64,000 bases of DNA from Adiantum capillus-veneris (taxonomy: Eukaryota; Streptophyta; Polypodiopsida; Polypodiales; Pteridaceae), in assembly GCA_014529385.2 (NCBI GenBank), contig CM043953.1:84890342-84954341 (forward strand). The letters run 5' to 3'. Below the pieces are notes generated by a model. The model ran no database searches, was not told the DNA's origin, and was given only the letters and a program-made list of their open reading frames with translations. Below, piece by piece: positions 1-12,020 of the stretch (positions are counted from its first letter, which is position 1; the number at the start of each line of letters is the position of its first letter). A program made the translations under genes and the position numbers.

Positions 1-1374
1 TAGGCCTGGCATTACTCCCCCCTTGGAGAAGTGTTTGCGTCCTCAAAAACAAAAGTGTGATATATTTGTAAGAGCACTAATGTTATCTAGAATGGCATCC
101 CTTATGGATCAAACTGTCCATTTTAACAATACACAATTTAGTAGGAGGTTCAATGAAATCAAGAAAAACATCTTGATTTTTCACATTATTGTCCCTTTTT
201 GCAACTTTTTGTGTAACCGGATTATATCCATAAGCATGTGTAGAATCTATTTATAACTCACTTGAGAATTTTAAACGAGTTACCACAACTAGAGGTGTCT
301 AAATGAATGACTAGATTTCAAACTTTCTGAAGGTGTTGGAGCATGTAAAAATACCTCTTCTTAGCTTTCCTTGAAAGTGGTTGGCCGACAAATTACATCA
401 GCACAGATTAAGTCCTTAACACATGTGGTTATTTCTCATCAGTAAAAAACCCCACCATAACCGATGATCGAGGTTGAAAACCTTACATAAACATAAAGGG
501 ACTAAACCTAGTCGCAACATGCTTTGCACCATGATAAGAAACTTTAAACTAGAGAGTTCATATGATCAATTGGATTGCTTCTTGCTAATGTACATTATTA
601 GCATATCCTCTAGAACTAGATTAAAACTTGCAAGCTTCCCGTTTGTCTTTGTATGAGTGGCAATATAGGTTTATGAAAAGAACTAAATACTTTCCAGTGC
701 AATCACTTGAAAAGCCTTTCTTAAACATTTGAACCATAATAGAATGTGTAAAATAAATCACATCTAGATTACAAATAATGAAACATTTTCATTAACAATA
801 CATAGCCTCGCTATATGTATAAACAACTATGATCAGTTAACATTGTTTAACAATATTTATAACCATAACAAGTCTTACTCGATATCTGGCAGCCCCACTG
901 AAAATCAAACTGGATGAGTTACTAAACCTTGTTGCACGCCTTGTGACTAACAACATGTGCCAAACGAAACCCTACCATGTAGGTCTATAACGAGAGGGTG
1001 CCAAAATGTAATGTACGTTATTTTTCTCAAAATTCTCTGCTCCTACATGATCTTGTTATGTTTGAAGAGAAAAATAGATGAAAGCTTCTCACATATACAT
1101 CCCACTTGTAACATTCAATTGAAGCATAGTGAGAAAGAAAAGAAACCAAAGTATATTCTTACTATGAAAGGCCCATTATTTCTTTGTTCTAATATAACCA
1201 CTAAATGTGAGATTAGTGAAAATAAACCAATCTTTCATTGATAACCTTGGGTGTTTCCTTGACAATCCAAATCCCTTGGTTAGATTTTACAAATTCAAAC
1301 CCCTTGGTTAGATTCTGCAAAGAAACAGCTTAAACTATCAATAACCTATGAGTAGCATTGTCTACCATGTCACC
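1..1374. other. unassigned AT-rich DNA
   Basis: No recognisable gene, domain or repeat boundary was found here. The open frames (longest about 94 codons) have no recognisable domain and biased AT-rich composition, so I treat them as chance. The stretch ends exactly at the TG start of the family A LTR at 1375. Confidence 0.5.
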
Positions 1375-2963
1375 TGTAACATTTAATGGCCTAAAAACTT
1401 GTGTGTAGCGGAAATTACCATGAACATAGTGGGCATTTCATTAGAATAGATTCCTAATGAGAAGTACAAGAGTTCTTGGGTGGAGAGAGCAACAAAAAGC
1501 ATAACACCTAGTTAGATAGCATGAACAATACTTTCAAAAGAGAGAGAAATTAAGCTATTGACAACAGTTGAGGACCGGATTTGCATGGAGCCGGTCCCCC
1601 CTCCAAAAGGCTTTGTATTATGGTTTCTCCCATCAAGAGAGACATTGTACAATACAATTCTTTGTGTTCCTTCAAGACTAGCTAGTGCAATGAAGACGAA
1701 AGCTTCATGCACTAAGCAAAACACTTAGCAAACACAACATCAATTATCCCTGGTCTCAGACCCAAGACCTCACACACCTTCGAAGATGGTGAGAGCTAGC
1801 AGGGTATGAGAGTAGATTGAGAGGAAGGAGTATCTTACGAGAAATATGTACATCTCCTCACATAATCACTCATATTAGCATAGCTTAGCTTAGTAATTAG
1901 CATGGTAGAGGAGATGAGCATGCATTGAAGCTTGGCTCTTGGTTGGATTTGCATCCACATGCCAAGAGTGTGTTGATGTAGGCTTTCATCTAACAAGCTT
2001 GGAGTAGGTGATGAGCTCTCCATTAAAGCTTGGTAAGAGATAGTATTTTTCTTGCTTCTCATATAGACTGTGTGAGAGTGTGTGTGTGTGTGTAATAATG
2101 CCTTGCAAAAATCAGCCCCCTCTCTCTCTTGGACGAGCCCTCTTGCTAATTGCTCTTGCTATCCTCCCATTGGACCTCCCCAGGGCTAGCCAATGACTAT
2201 TAAGCAGCATAAGTGATAGCCTTCTGACATGTGTCCCCCTTTCCCCTTTTGTGAGAGCTTTAGGTAATTTAATAATTCAACTAAACTCTCATTGGACCCC
2301 TTTGCCTCCTAACCAATAGGAATCAGGCAAGCCATTGGGCTGTTGAGTGCTCATTGGACCCCTTGGGAGGCTGTCCAATAGTCTTGTAAAGGACTTAATT
2401 CTCATTGGTTCTTTTATTAAGTGTTTTTAAATTAATTAAACTAGATTTACTCTAGAATAATTCTCAATGGTCCACCTCCAAGGCCATCCAATAGGAATTG
2501 GGTACACCTTGTGGGCATCTGGCCTAGGGAGCTGACATGTGTCCCTCATTCTCTTTGTGTAAAGGGAGCTTGTGTGTGTGTGTGTGGCTTTCTCTCTCAT
2601 CCCCTACATGCTAGGCTCGCCCCCTCCTATTTAGGGATGTGCAAAGAATTTTTGGACACACACAAAGCATCCAATTCTCCTATGGTTGACCTTTGGACAC
2701 AACCTTTGAATTTTGGAACCTTAGCATTTTGGAAGTCTTAATGGGCTGAACCTTAGGGTCTTTTTAGCCCATTGTTGCACATGGCTCTTTTGCAGATGGC
2801 CCCCCCTTTGGATCCCTATTTTCCCTCCTTTGGATCCCTACTGTGGCCGGTCTGTAGCTTAACCAATATTCTAGATTTTTCTCCCCTGGCACTTCCCCAT
2901 ATTAAATGATCAGTTTAACATGAGAAAATCATTTAGGAGAATTAGATATTGATCATTATGACA
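1375..2963 (-). repeat. family A LTR (3' LTR of the minus-strand copy)
   Basis: It begins TGTAACATTTAATGG and ends ATTATGACA, with TG...CA ends. It matches 8758-10291 and 41536-43136 over its length with scattered substitutions and small indels. A short GT microsatellite near 2071-2092 lies at the same relative place in the other copies. The paired end-points in three copies define the boundaries. It lies next to the polypurine tract at 2964, which makes it the 3' LTR. Confidence 0.92.
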
Positions 2964-2978
2964 TTACCTCTCTCTTGA
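2964..2978 (-). other. polypurine tract, family A
   Basis: Read on the minus strand this is TCAAGAGAGAGGTAA, a purine-rich run directly abutting the LTR. That is the expected position for plus-strand DNA priming. The same run follows the second LTR at 10292. Confidence 0.65.
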
Positions 2979-3318
2979 AATCATAGTCGTCCTCGACTAT
3001 GGTGTAGAGAAGATAAAGCATATTCATGAGTCCTTTTCTTAGCGGGTAGAGGATCCCTATGTTACCCTACGACATCATTCCACAATGGATGACTAGTCCA
3101 TTTGGCGCTTAAGAGCCTGAGGGTGCCGCAAGCATGTCTGCACATTAGTCCTATCAATCTTCCATAGTATAGTGACAAGCTCTACTTGGTGTTTGGGAGA
3201 CGTCGTCTCCGTAAACTTGATCTAAGCATGCATACTACTTCATTTTTGTGCACAATAAAGAAAAAGAGAGTCTTATAAGACAAAAACTTTGTTCATTTTT
3301 AACATTTGGTACATTTGC

Positions 3319-4606
3319 TTACTCTTGGGAAGCATTGTAAGCATGGACAAGGTTTAGGTTATCCTTTAATTGTATGCCTTGCATCCATCTAGCATCTTCA
3401 AAAGGATAATTCTTAAACTTATTAAGATATCGTCGGATAGTCTTACCGCCTCTTAGTACCTTGTCTTCATGTCAAAGAATGGACTCGGGCTGCAGCACCT
3501 CCTCTTGGTCCTCGATCTCCGGTGGGTCTTCAATAGTTGGTTCTTGAGGTGGATCTCCTTTGTAAAGCTTTAATAGGCTCACATGGAAAGCATTGTGTAT
3601 GAGACAATGATTGGGCAACTTGAGTTGATAGGCCATCTCATTGATTGGCCTAAGAACATGGAAGGGACCATAGTACCTTTTTGCTAGTTTAGCATAGTAC
3701 TTTTGGTGTCCCGTAGGATTCTTGCCCGTCGTGTGCCTTAATCAAACCTTGGGAAACTTTAATAACAATCAATCATTTTCTTTAAAGGCTTGGGCTCTTC
3801 TGTGCTTGTCAGCAGCAGCCTTTTGCCTTTGCTGTGAGATAGAGTATAGCATCCTTAATCTTTTGAAAAGATTCTTGTAGGTCTCGGATATACTCATCTG
3901 CAGCGAAGATCTTCCCATGTACCTTAAGTAGCAAGGGACCTTTTGATCTTCCCTCAATTACCTCGAAAGGTGCTTTCCCCGTGGAAGTATGTACAGTGTT
4001 ATTGTAAGCATACTCCACTAAGGGTAAGCACTTCTCCCATTGGGATCTTTGATCTACTTCCGTTACATAGGCTTTTAGTAGATCGAGAATTGTTAGGTTA
4101 GCTATTTCACTTTGGCCATCCGTTTGTGGATGATAGGACGAAGAGAATTTTAGCCTTGTCCCTAAATTCTCAAAGAGACCCTTCCAGAAATTACTGGTCA
4201 TTCTAGGATCTCTATACGACACTATGGACATTGGCAAGCCATGGTACTTGAAAATTTGTGAAATGAAGAGGGTTGCCATTTGATGGGCTTTGATACTCTT
4301 TTTGACAGGTATAAAATGAGCTTGTTTACTGAACCTGTCTACTATCGTCCATATTCCCGTATTCCCATGGATAGACTTATGCAATCCAAAGATAAAATCC
4401 ATGGATATGCTCTCCCATGGTGAATTAGGGATTGGCAAGGGTTGAAGCAATCCAAGTTGCTTCCCTCTATCAAATTTTGTCTTTTGGCATACCATACATT
4501 TAGAAACATACTCTTGTATGTTCACTTTCATGGTAGGCCAATAGAAATATGTTTCAATTCCCTTTAATCCCTCTATGCCCCGCATAAGGTGGAGCATGTG
4601 ATTCAT
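3319..4606 (-). pseudogene. integrase core and chromodomain, family A copy 1
   Basis: The frame from 4606 to 3809 carries the end of the H2C2 zinc domain (CMVCQKTKF) and the rve catalytic core. The first Asp is in SMDFIFGL and the Glu is in DGQSE. The second catalytic Asp, normally in an SDRD motif, is Tyr (VSYRDP; codon 4214-4216). After frame changes near 3810 the coding continues to a stop at 3319. Between about 3370 and 3480 it encodes a chromodomain-like stretch (VLRGGKTIRRYL...KFKNYPFEDARW) with an in-frame TGA just ahead of it. In living chromoviruses this domain steers integration to marked chromatin; here the enzyme must be dead. Homology was judged from motifs only. Confidence 0.85.
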
Positions 4607-5418
4607 ACATTACTTTCTCACGTAGTGAGTTAGTAACACATAGTCTATTGCCGTAGAGAAGATAACCATCTTGTAAAGTAAATGGTTCTTTTGCCTTCCC
4701 TATTGCAAGGGCTGAAATCACATCTCTGAAATCGGTATCAATAGCATACTCATCTATCATTGAAGATAGATCATTGTGAGTTGCTATGGAAACCGCATTC
4801 ACTCTTGGCCGTCTTGAGAGTGCATCAGCTACTTTATTATGCGTGCTAGCAATGTGAGCAATATGAAAATGAAATTGCGAAAGGAAATTTGCCCACCTCG
4901 TTTGTTTGTCGGAGAGCTTGGTCTGCATCATGAACTACTTAAGAATTTGGTGATCTATTCGCAGAATGAAAGGAGTCCCCAATAAATAGTGCTTCCATGA
5001 GTCTAAGGCATGTAGGAGTGCAAGGAGTTCCTTTTCATATATGCCTAGAGATTGCTCAACAGGGTCGAGCCTTCGACTTTCATAGCCTATGGCATGCCCT
5101 TCTTGGAGAAAAAAAGCTACATGGCAATCACCACAAGCATCACATTGGACCTCAAATGGTTTTGAGAGATCCGGTAGCAAGGATTTCCTTTTCATATATG
5201 CCTAGAGCTTGCTCAACAGGGTCGAGCCTTCGACTTTCATAGCCTATGGCGTGCCCTTCTTGGAGCAAAACAGCTCCAAGGCAATCCCACAGCTCTAAGG
5301 CAATCACCACAAGCATCACATTGGACGTCAAATGGTTTTGAGAGATCCGGTAGTGTAAGCCCAGGTTGAGAGATAAGCTTTTCTTTAAGCTTTTCGAAAG
5401 CATTGTTCTCCTTAGCAA
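4554..5418 (-). pseudogene. RNase H and start of integrase zinc domain, family A copy 1
   Basis: The RNase H motifs FEVQCDACGD, YEKELLALLHAL and ILRIDHQ are visible, followed by the linker ending ADALSRRP and the first part of the integrase zinc domain (ESHAPPYAGHRG). A stop follows the IDHQILK segment and a frameshift lies near 4554-4606. The first half of the RNase H is duplicated in tandem (5021-5353), so the domain is broken. It lies between the RT and integrase blocks as in all Ty3/gypsy pol genes. Confidence 0.85.
5021..5353. repeat. tandem duplication inside the RNase H region
   Basis: Unit 1 (5021-5177) and unit 2 (5178-5353) both run from a CAAGGA-type start to GAGATCCGGTAG and encode the same DLSKPFxVQCDACGD...YEKE segment. 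Unit 2 has about 19 extra bases containing its own small repeat of AGCTCCAAGGCAAT-like sequence. It arose after the element was built and destroys the frame. Confidence 0.88.
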
Positions 5419-6367
5419 ACCATGTATACCTAACGCTTTTCTTTGTTAGGTCATGTAATGGTCCCGCAATTTGTGGGAACTTTTCTATGAAGCATCTATA
5501 GTATGCACACATACCTATAAAGCTTCTTAGTTCATGAAGATTCCTTGGTTTAGGCCATCCTTTTATTACCTCTAACTTTGATGGATCCATTTGGATGCCA
5601 TCTTGAGAGATAATGTGACCTAAATACTGAATCTCTTGCAAGAAAAATTCAATTTTAGTTCGATTAACATAAAGTTTATTCTCTCTCAAAACTTGAAATA
5701 TTACCTGGAGGTGTTGCTTGTGTTCGTCTAATGAATTAGAGTAAATGATAATATCATCAAAGAACACTCCAGTGAAGGTTCGATGAGGCCTGAACAACTT
5801 CTCCATCAAGCGGTTGGATGTGGCTAGTGCATTGGTCAAGCCAAAAGGCATGACAATGTATTCATAAAGACCAAATGTGGTGCGAAATGCGGTATTTACA
5901 ATGTCTTGATCAACTATCCTTATTTGATGATAGCCACTTTTTAGGTCAATCCTACTGAAGTAGGTCGATCCTTGTAGCTTATCAAATAGGTCTTCTACCC
6001 GTGGAACGGGAAACCTATTCTTGATAGTGATCCTATTTAGTGCTCTATAGTCGACACACATACGATATGTGCCGTCTTTATTTTTCACTAATAGCACAGG
6101 CGAGCAAAATGGAGATGAGCTAGGCCTAACCATGCCCTTCTCAACTAACTCATGCACTTGCTGCATAATCTCCTCTTGTTGAGCTTGAGAAACTCTATAA
6201 GGAGGTATGTTAGGCAGTGAACTTCCTGGAAGAAGTTCAATTGCATGGTCATCATTACCTCGTTTAGGAGGTAGCTCACAAGGGATGTCGTCAATAAAAA
6301 CGTCTTGAAACCCCTTGAGAAAATTGGATAACTCTAATTCCTTTTGGTTGCTTATATTTTCTTTCAC
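5237..6367 (-). pseudogene. reverse transcriptase, family A copy 1
   Basis: The 376-codon frame holds the RT palm and fingers: VEKGMVRPSSSPFCSPV, KNKDGTYRMCVDYRALN, SRIDLKSGYHQIR, YEYIVMPFGLTNA and the catalytic box GVFFDDIIIYS. The F-x-DD form is common in chromoviruses. The thumb and connection to RNase H (HELRSFIGMCAYYRCFIEKF) follow. The frame leaves the true sequence after CDACGDC, where the RNase H duplication starts. The domain looks nearly complete, but it cannot be expressed with the broken neighbours. Confidence 0.9.
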
Positions 6368-6379
6368 TAAAGCATTAGG

Positions 6380-6850
6380 TTAATTTTGAGAATCTTTAAC
6401 AAAAATCATGTACACGGAAATAGAGCTCTTTATTGACTTGTTGAAAGCTGGTGTATGTATAATGGGGATAGTGTTACCCATTTCCTTAGCATCTATATAC
6501 ATGTCTTTTTCCCTAAACTTAAAGGAGATTCTCCTTTCAGGGAATTTAACATTGGCAGCCAGGAGATCAGACCATGGTGCCCCTAGGATTACATCATCAT
6601 GCTTGAGAGGAGAGATAAAGAAGTCCTCTTTGTCCACATAGCTTTGGACATGAAGCCTCAATTTCCCGATTAAGGGAGTGACTGAAGCTTCTTGCCCCTT
6701 TAAAGCACTGTCTGCGAGTAGGACATCTCCCATCTCGTAAGCTTGTATGCCTAGCTTGGTGGCCAACTCTATAGATATAAAACTGTGAGTAGAACCAGGG
6801 TCAAAGAGAATAAAAGCATATGCTCTCTTACCTTTCCCCAAGCATGGCAT
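6380..6850 (-). pseudogene. aspartic protease, family A copy 1
   Basis: This is a retropepsin-like domain with active site FILFDPGSTHSFIS, in which the catalytic Asp sits in D-P-G rather than the textbook D-S/T-G, a form frequent in plant gypsy elements. LGIQAYEMGDV and a C-terminal hydrophobic GAPW box follow. A stop after VKDSQN separates it from RT, although the copy at 39053-40399 reads straight through. It therefore belongs to one gag-pol polyprotein that was broken here. Confidence 0.85.
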
Positions 6851-6863
6851 AGAGGAGATCCTT

Positions 6864-8433
6864 TGTGATGAGTTTGGTGAGTCTCCTCCTCTTGGATTTC
6901 AACCAAGGAAGCTCTAGGAGGATCTTGGCGGTTGTTCTTTTGGGGACAAGCACGGTACGCATGCCCTTATTCGCCGCACTTGAAACACCGGTTATCCTTA
7001 AGATAACGCTCAAGCTCTTCAGGAGAGAGTTTGTTTTTACCTTTGTAAACTCCCTTCTCTTTAGCTTTGTTGGAGTTTCCCTTAGGAGACTTTTGGACAT
7101 TTTCCTTCCCCTTAGGCTCGTTGGAACCCTTGTTTTCCGTGGGCTTATTATTTCTTTTAGCCCCTGTTTGGAAATTGATTCGAGAGGCCACCATAGTATG
7201 GTGTATTACCGCCGATATGGTACGTGGCCTTTGGGAGTTAACATACTCCACCATTTCTTCGGTTAAGCCCTTAAAAAATTGTTGCTTTTGCTCTCCAAAA
7301 TCCAACTTTTTGAAGACAGTGGCTTTGAGTTGTAAGTCCCAAAACTTGTCTACATATTTGTGGATGGATTCTTAGGGAGAGAGCTTTAAGCTTCGCCATT
7401 CGGTGAGTACTTTGTCTTTGGCATCGTTGGCCAAAAACTACTTCATAATGGAAGCTCTTAAAGCTTTCCATGTTGGTGGAGCTTCACCGTTGGCTCGTAG
7501 GCTAGACCACCATTGCCTGGTAGACTTTTGAAAGTGCATAGCTACATGGCATAGCTTAGAGGACTCCGTGAAGCCCTCATCTCCAAACGCTGCATCAAAC
7601 TGTTGGATAAAGGCCAAGACTTTGTCCGTAGCACCAAAGGTGCCATCATAGGTAAGGAAAGAGATGCTCTTCCCTCCCTCTTTGAACTTCTTCAGCTTGG
7701 ATGACCTCTTCCATGCAGCATAGGATTTCCTATGGCCTATTCTTTTTGATGGTTCAAAGGTTGCACCATCACTTTCTTCAGAAGGTGAAGAATTTGAAGA
7801 AGGTGGAGAAGAGGGTGACCTCTTTCTCGCCTTTTTCTTGTCTTGATCTTCGTCGTCTTCACCATCACTTTCATAAGAGGAAGAGGATGAAGAAGATGGA
7901 GAAGAGCATGTCCTCTTTCTCGCCTTTTTCTTCTCTTGCTTTTTATCATCCCTCTTTGAATTATGGTGTGGATAAGAGTGCGATGGTCTTCTCCGCTTAG
8001 GTGGTGATGGAGAGCGTTTAGCCCGCCGTCTTCGTGGAGCCATCTCCGTCGAGATGGCGGGAGACTCACTTCTTTCTCGTTCCTTCGGTGGAGGCTCTTG
8101 AGTTCTCCTTTGGGAAGGAGATGCGTCATCAAGAAGTAAATTCTTGAGCCCTTCGTATGGATTCTCTTCTTCTTCCCGAATCGGAGAGAGACCTCTTTTG
8201 GGAGTCTCACAAGGAGGCTTCCTAGGTGTTCTCTCGTCATGGTGATGAGCTTGGAGAATCGCGTGAGCACGGAGCTGCCGTTGCACTTCACTTTGGAGAG
8301 ATGGATTGCCCATGGCTTGTTGAAGCCTAGAAACAAGATAGTTAACAAGCATCGGAGCATCATTAGTAGCTTTCTCATTAGCAAAATCAAAGTTATCAAC
8401 ATTAATTTCACTCTCTTTACTATTGTCAGCCAT
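6864..8433 (-). pseudogene. Gag with SR-like basic region and one zinc knuckle, family A copy 1
   Basis: It starts at ATG 8433 (MADNSKESEINVDNFDF). A conserved N-terminal segment (VSRLQQAMGNP) is followed by a long Arg/Ser-rich, SR-like stretch (APRRRRAKRSPSPPKRRR, KKARKRSPSSPP), then the capsid-like domain (LTYDGTFGATDKVLAFIQQF, WWSSLRANGEAPPTWKAL). Stops at 7438-7440 and about 60 bases further interrupt the capsid. The knuckle CFKCGE-stop-GHAYRAC at about 6945-6990 has the CX2CX4HX4C pattern with a third stop inside. The same layout occurs in D (53200-53895) and in deleted form at 40204-41118, so it is a family trait. Confidence 0.85.
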
Positions 8434-8744
8434 TCTAACAACTTTTAGGTATACTTTGGCACTTCAAGCCCTAGTTGCTACTCCTCTTTACCCCTTTAGA
8501 AAAAGCACTCAAGCTATGTCAAGCTTGTAATAGCTCAATACTGGTTAATCCGTAGGCAAGCCCCGTAGGACTCCACTATTAAGACCATAGCTCTCGACGG
8601 TAATGCCCCATTAACAGCACAAAGGCAGGCGCACTGCAAGGCTGAAAAATCCCTATTCTACTTACTCACAGGCAATTAATAATACCAACCATTTATAGCT
8701 AGCTTGAGGACCTCCCTTCTTGAGCAAGAAAAGAGAAACCTTGT

Positions 8745-8756
8745 GCTCTGATACCA
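8745..8756 (-). other. primer-binding site, initiator Met tRNA
   Basis: Read on the minus strand this is TGGTATCAGAGC, complementary to the 3' end of plant initiator Met tRNA, one base inside the LTR at 8758. It fixes the orientation of family A. About 300 bases of untranslated leader separate it from the gag ATG at 8433. Confidence 0.9.
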
Positions 8757-8757
8757 A

Positions 8758-10291
8758 TGTAACATTTAATGGCCTAAAAACTTGTGTGTAGCGGAAATTA
8801 GCATGAACATAGTGGGAATTTCATTAGAATAGATTCCTAATGAGAAATACAAGAGTGCTTGGGTGGAGAGAGCAACAAAAAGCATAACACCTAGTTAGAT
8901 AGCATGAACAATACTTTCAAAAGAGAGATAAATTAAGCTATTGAAAACAGTTGAAGACCGGATTTGCATGGAGCCGGTGCCCCCTCCAAAAGGCTTTGTA
9001 TTATGGTTTCTCCCATCAAGAGAGACATTGTACAATACAATTCTTTGTGTTCCTTCAAGACTAGCTAGTGCAATGAAGATGAAAGCTTCATGCACTAAGA
9101 AAAACACTTAGCAAACACAACATTAATTATCCCCGAGTAGATTGAGAGGAAGAAGGAGTATCTTACGAGAAAGATGTATATCTCCTCACATAATTACTCA
9201 TATTAACATAGCTTAGCTTAGTAATTAGCATGGTAGAGGAGATGAGCATGCATTGAAGCTTGGATCTTGGTTGGATTTGCATCCACAAGCCAAGAGTGTG
9301 TCGATGTAGGCTTCTATCTCACAAGCTTGGAGTAGGTGATGAGCTCTCCATTAAAGCTTGGGAAGAGATAGTCTTTTTCTTGCTTCTCACATATACTGTG
9401 TGAGAGTGTGTGTGTGTGATAATGCCTTGCAAAAATCAGCCCCCTCTCTCACTTGGGCGAGCCCTCTTGCTAATTGCTCTTGCTATCCTCCCATTGGACC
9501 TCCACAGGGCTAGCCAATGACTATTAAGCACCATAAGTGATAGCCTTCTGACATGTATCCCCCTTTCCCCTTTTGTGAGAGCTTTAGGTAATTTAATAAT
9601 TCAACTAAACTCTCATTGGATCCCTTTGCCTCCTGGCCAATAGGAATCAGGCAAGCCATTGGGCTGTTGAATGCTCATTAGACCCCTTGGGAGACTGTCC
9701 AATAGTCTTGTAGAGGACTTAATTCTCATTGGTTCTTTAATTAAGTGTTTTGAAATTTTTAAACTAGATTTACTCTAGCCTAATTCTCATTGGTCCACCT
9801 CCAAGGCCATACAATAGGAATTGGGTACACCTTGTGGGCATCTGGCCTAGGGAGCTGACATGTGTCCCTCATTCCCTTTGTGTAAAGGGAGCTTGTGTGT
9901 GTGTGTGTGTGTGGCTTTCTCTCTCATCCCCTACATGCTAGGCTCGCCCCCTCCTATGTAGGGATGTGCAAAGACTTTTTTGGACACACACAAAGCATCC
10001 AATTCTCCTTTGGTTGACCTTTGGACACAACCTTTGAATTTTGGAACCTTAGCATTTTGGAAGTCTTAATGGGCTGAACCTTAGGGTCTGTTTAGCCCAT
10101 TGTTGCACATGGCTCTTTTGCAGATGGCCCCCCCTTTGGATCCCTATTTTCCCTCCTTTGGATCCCTACTGTGGCCGGTCTGTAGCTTAACCAATATTCT
10201 AGATTTTTCTCCCCTCGCACTTCCCCATATTAAATGATCAGTTTAACATGAGAAAATCATTTAGGAGAATTAGATATTGATCATTATGACA
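8758..10291 (-). repeat. family A LTR shared by two internal regions
   Basis: It has TGTAAC...GACA ends and about 1,534 bp, slightly shorter than the left copy because it lacks about 60 bp near the middle (the segment mentioning the CTCAGACCCAAGACC sequence at 1756). A PBS abuts its left side and a polypurine tract its right side, so it is the 5' LTR of the left unit and the 3' LTR of the truncated right unit. Confidence 0.92.
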
Positions 10292-12020
10292 TTATCTCTC
10301 TCTTGAAATCATAGTCGTCCTCGACTATGGTGTAGAGAAGATAAAGCATATTCATGAGTCCTTTTCTTAGCGGGTAGAGGATCCCTATGTTACCCTACGA
10401 CATCATTCCACAATGGATGACTAGTCCATTTGGCGCTTGAGAGCCTAAGGGTGCCGCAAGCATGTTTGCACATTAGTCCTATCAATCTTCCATAGTATAG
10501 TGACAAGCTCTACTTGGTGTTTGGGAGACTTCGTCTCCGCAAACTTGATCTAAGCATGCATACTACTTCATTTTTGTGCACAATAAAGAAAAAGAGAGTC
10601 TTATAAGACAAAAACTTTGTTCATTTTTAACATTTGGTACATTTGCTTACTCTTGGGAAGCATTGTAAGCATGGACAAGGTTTAGGTTATCCTTTAATTG
10701 TATGCCTTGCATCCATCTAGCATCTTCAAAAGGATAATTCTTAAACTTATTAAGATATCGTCGGATAGTGTTACCGCCTCTTAGTACCTTGTCTTCATGT
10801 CAAAGAATGGACTCGGGCTGCAGCACCTCCTCTTGGTCCTCGATCTCCGGTGGGTCTTCAATAGTTGGTTCTTGAGGTGGATCTCCTTTGTAAAGCTTTA
10901 ATAGGCTCACATGGAAAGCATTGTGTATGAGCCAATGATTGGGCAACTTGAGTTGATAGGCCATCTCATTGATTGGCCTAAGAACATGGAAGGGACCATA
11001 GTACCTTTTTGCTAGTTTAGCATAGTACTTTTGGTGTCCCGTAGGATTCTTGCCCGTCGTGTGCCTTAATCAAACCTTGGGAAACTTTAATAACAATCAA
11101 TCATTTTCTTTAAAGGCTTGGGCTCTTCTGTGCTTGTCAACAGCAGCCTTTTGCCTTTGCTGTGAGATAGAGTATAGCATCCTTAATCTTTTGAAAAGAT
11201 TCTTGTAGGTCTCGGATATACTCATCTGCAGCGAAGATCTTCCCATGTACCTTAAGTAGCAAGGGACCTTTTGATCTTCCCTCAATTACCTCGAAAGGTG
11301 CTTTCCTCGTGGAAGTATGTACAGTGTTATTGTAAGCATACTCCACTAAGGGTAAGCACTTCTCCCATTGGGATCTTTGATCTACTTCCGTTATATAGGC
11401 TTTTAGTAGATCGAGAATTGTTAGGTTAGCTATTTCACTTTGGCCATCCGTTTGTGGATGATAGGACGAAGAGAATTTTAGCCTTGTCCCTAAATTCTCA
11501 AAGAGACCCTTCCAGAAATTACTGGTCATTCTAGGATCTCTATACGACACTATGGACATTGGCAAGCCATGGTACTTGAAAATTTGTGAAATGAAGAGGG
11601 TTGCCATTTGATGGGCTTTGATACTCTTTTTGACAGGTATAAAATGAGCTTGTTTACTGAACCTGTCTACTATCGTCCATATTCCCGTATTCCCATGGAT
11701 AGACTTATGCAATCCAAAGATAAAATCCATGGATATGCTCTCCCATGGTGAATTAGGGATTGGCAAGGGTTGAAGCAATCCAAATTGCTTCCCTCTATCA
11801 AATTTTGTCTTTTGGCATACCATACATTTAGAAACATACTCTTGTATGTTCACTTTCATGGTAGGCCAATAGAAATATGTTTCAATTCCCTTTAATCCCT
11901 CTATGCCCCGCATAAGGTGGAGCATGTGATTCATACATTACTTTCTCACGTAGTGAGTTAGTAACACATAGTCTATTGTCGTAGAGAAGATAACCATCTT
12001 GTAAAGTAAATGGTTCTTTT
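10292..12020 (-). pseudogene. partial second internal region: integrase and chromodomain
   Basis: It matches 2964-4692 almost base for base. The integrase frame (11137-11934) differs from copy 1 by only a few residues and shares the Tyr in place of the second catalytic Asp (codon 11542-11544). It also shares the TGA ahead of the chromodomain (about 10700-10820). Similarity stops abruptly after AATGGTTCTTTT at 12020 and is followed by unrelated DNA. This is the 3' remnant of a second element. Confidence 0.9.

Larger units (their letters stand above)
1375..12020 (-). mobile_element. family A Ty3/gypsy chromovirus, tandem LTR-internal-LTR-partial internal
   Basis: The minus-strand element reads from right to left: LTR 8758-10291, initiator-Met PBS, gag, protease, RT, RNase H, integrase, chromodomain, polypurine tract, LTR 1375-2963. 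The right LTR is also followed, at 10292-12020, by a second copy of the polypurine tract, chromodomain and integrase region, cut off sharply at 12020. One LTR therefore serves two internal regions, the arrangement expected from unequal or LTR-LTR recombination between neighbouring copies. All coding regions carry stops or frameshifts. The order RT-RNase H-integrase-chromodomain is that of the chromovirus branch of Ty3/gypsy. Flanking target duplications cannot be tested because the right end is truncated. Confidence 0.9.

Noticed and set aside
8745-8756. tRNA gene at TGGTATCAGAGC sites
   Set aside because: Only the tRNA 3' end complement is present, right beside LTR ends; these are primer-binding sites.
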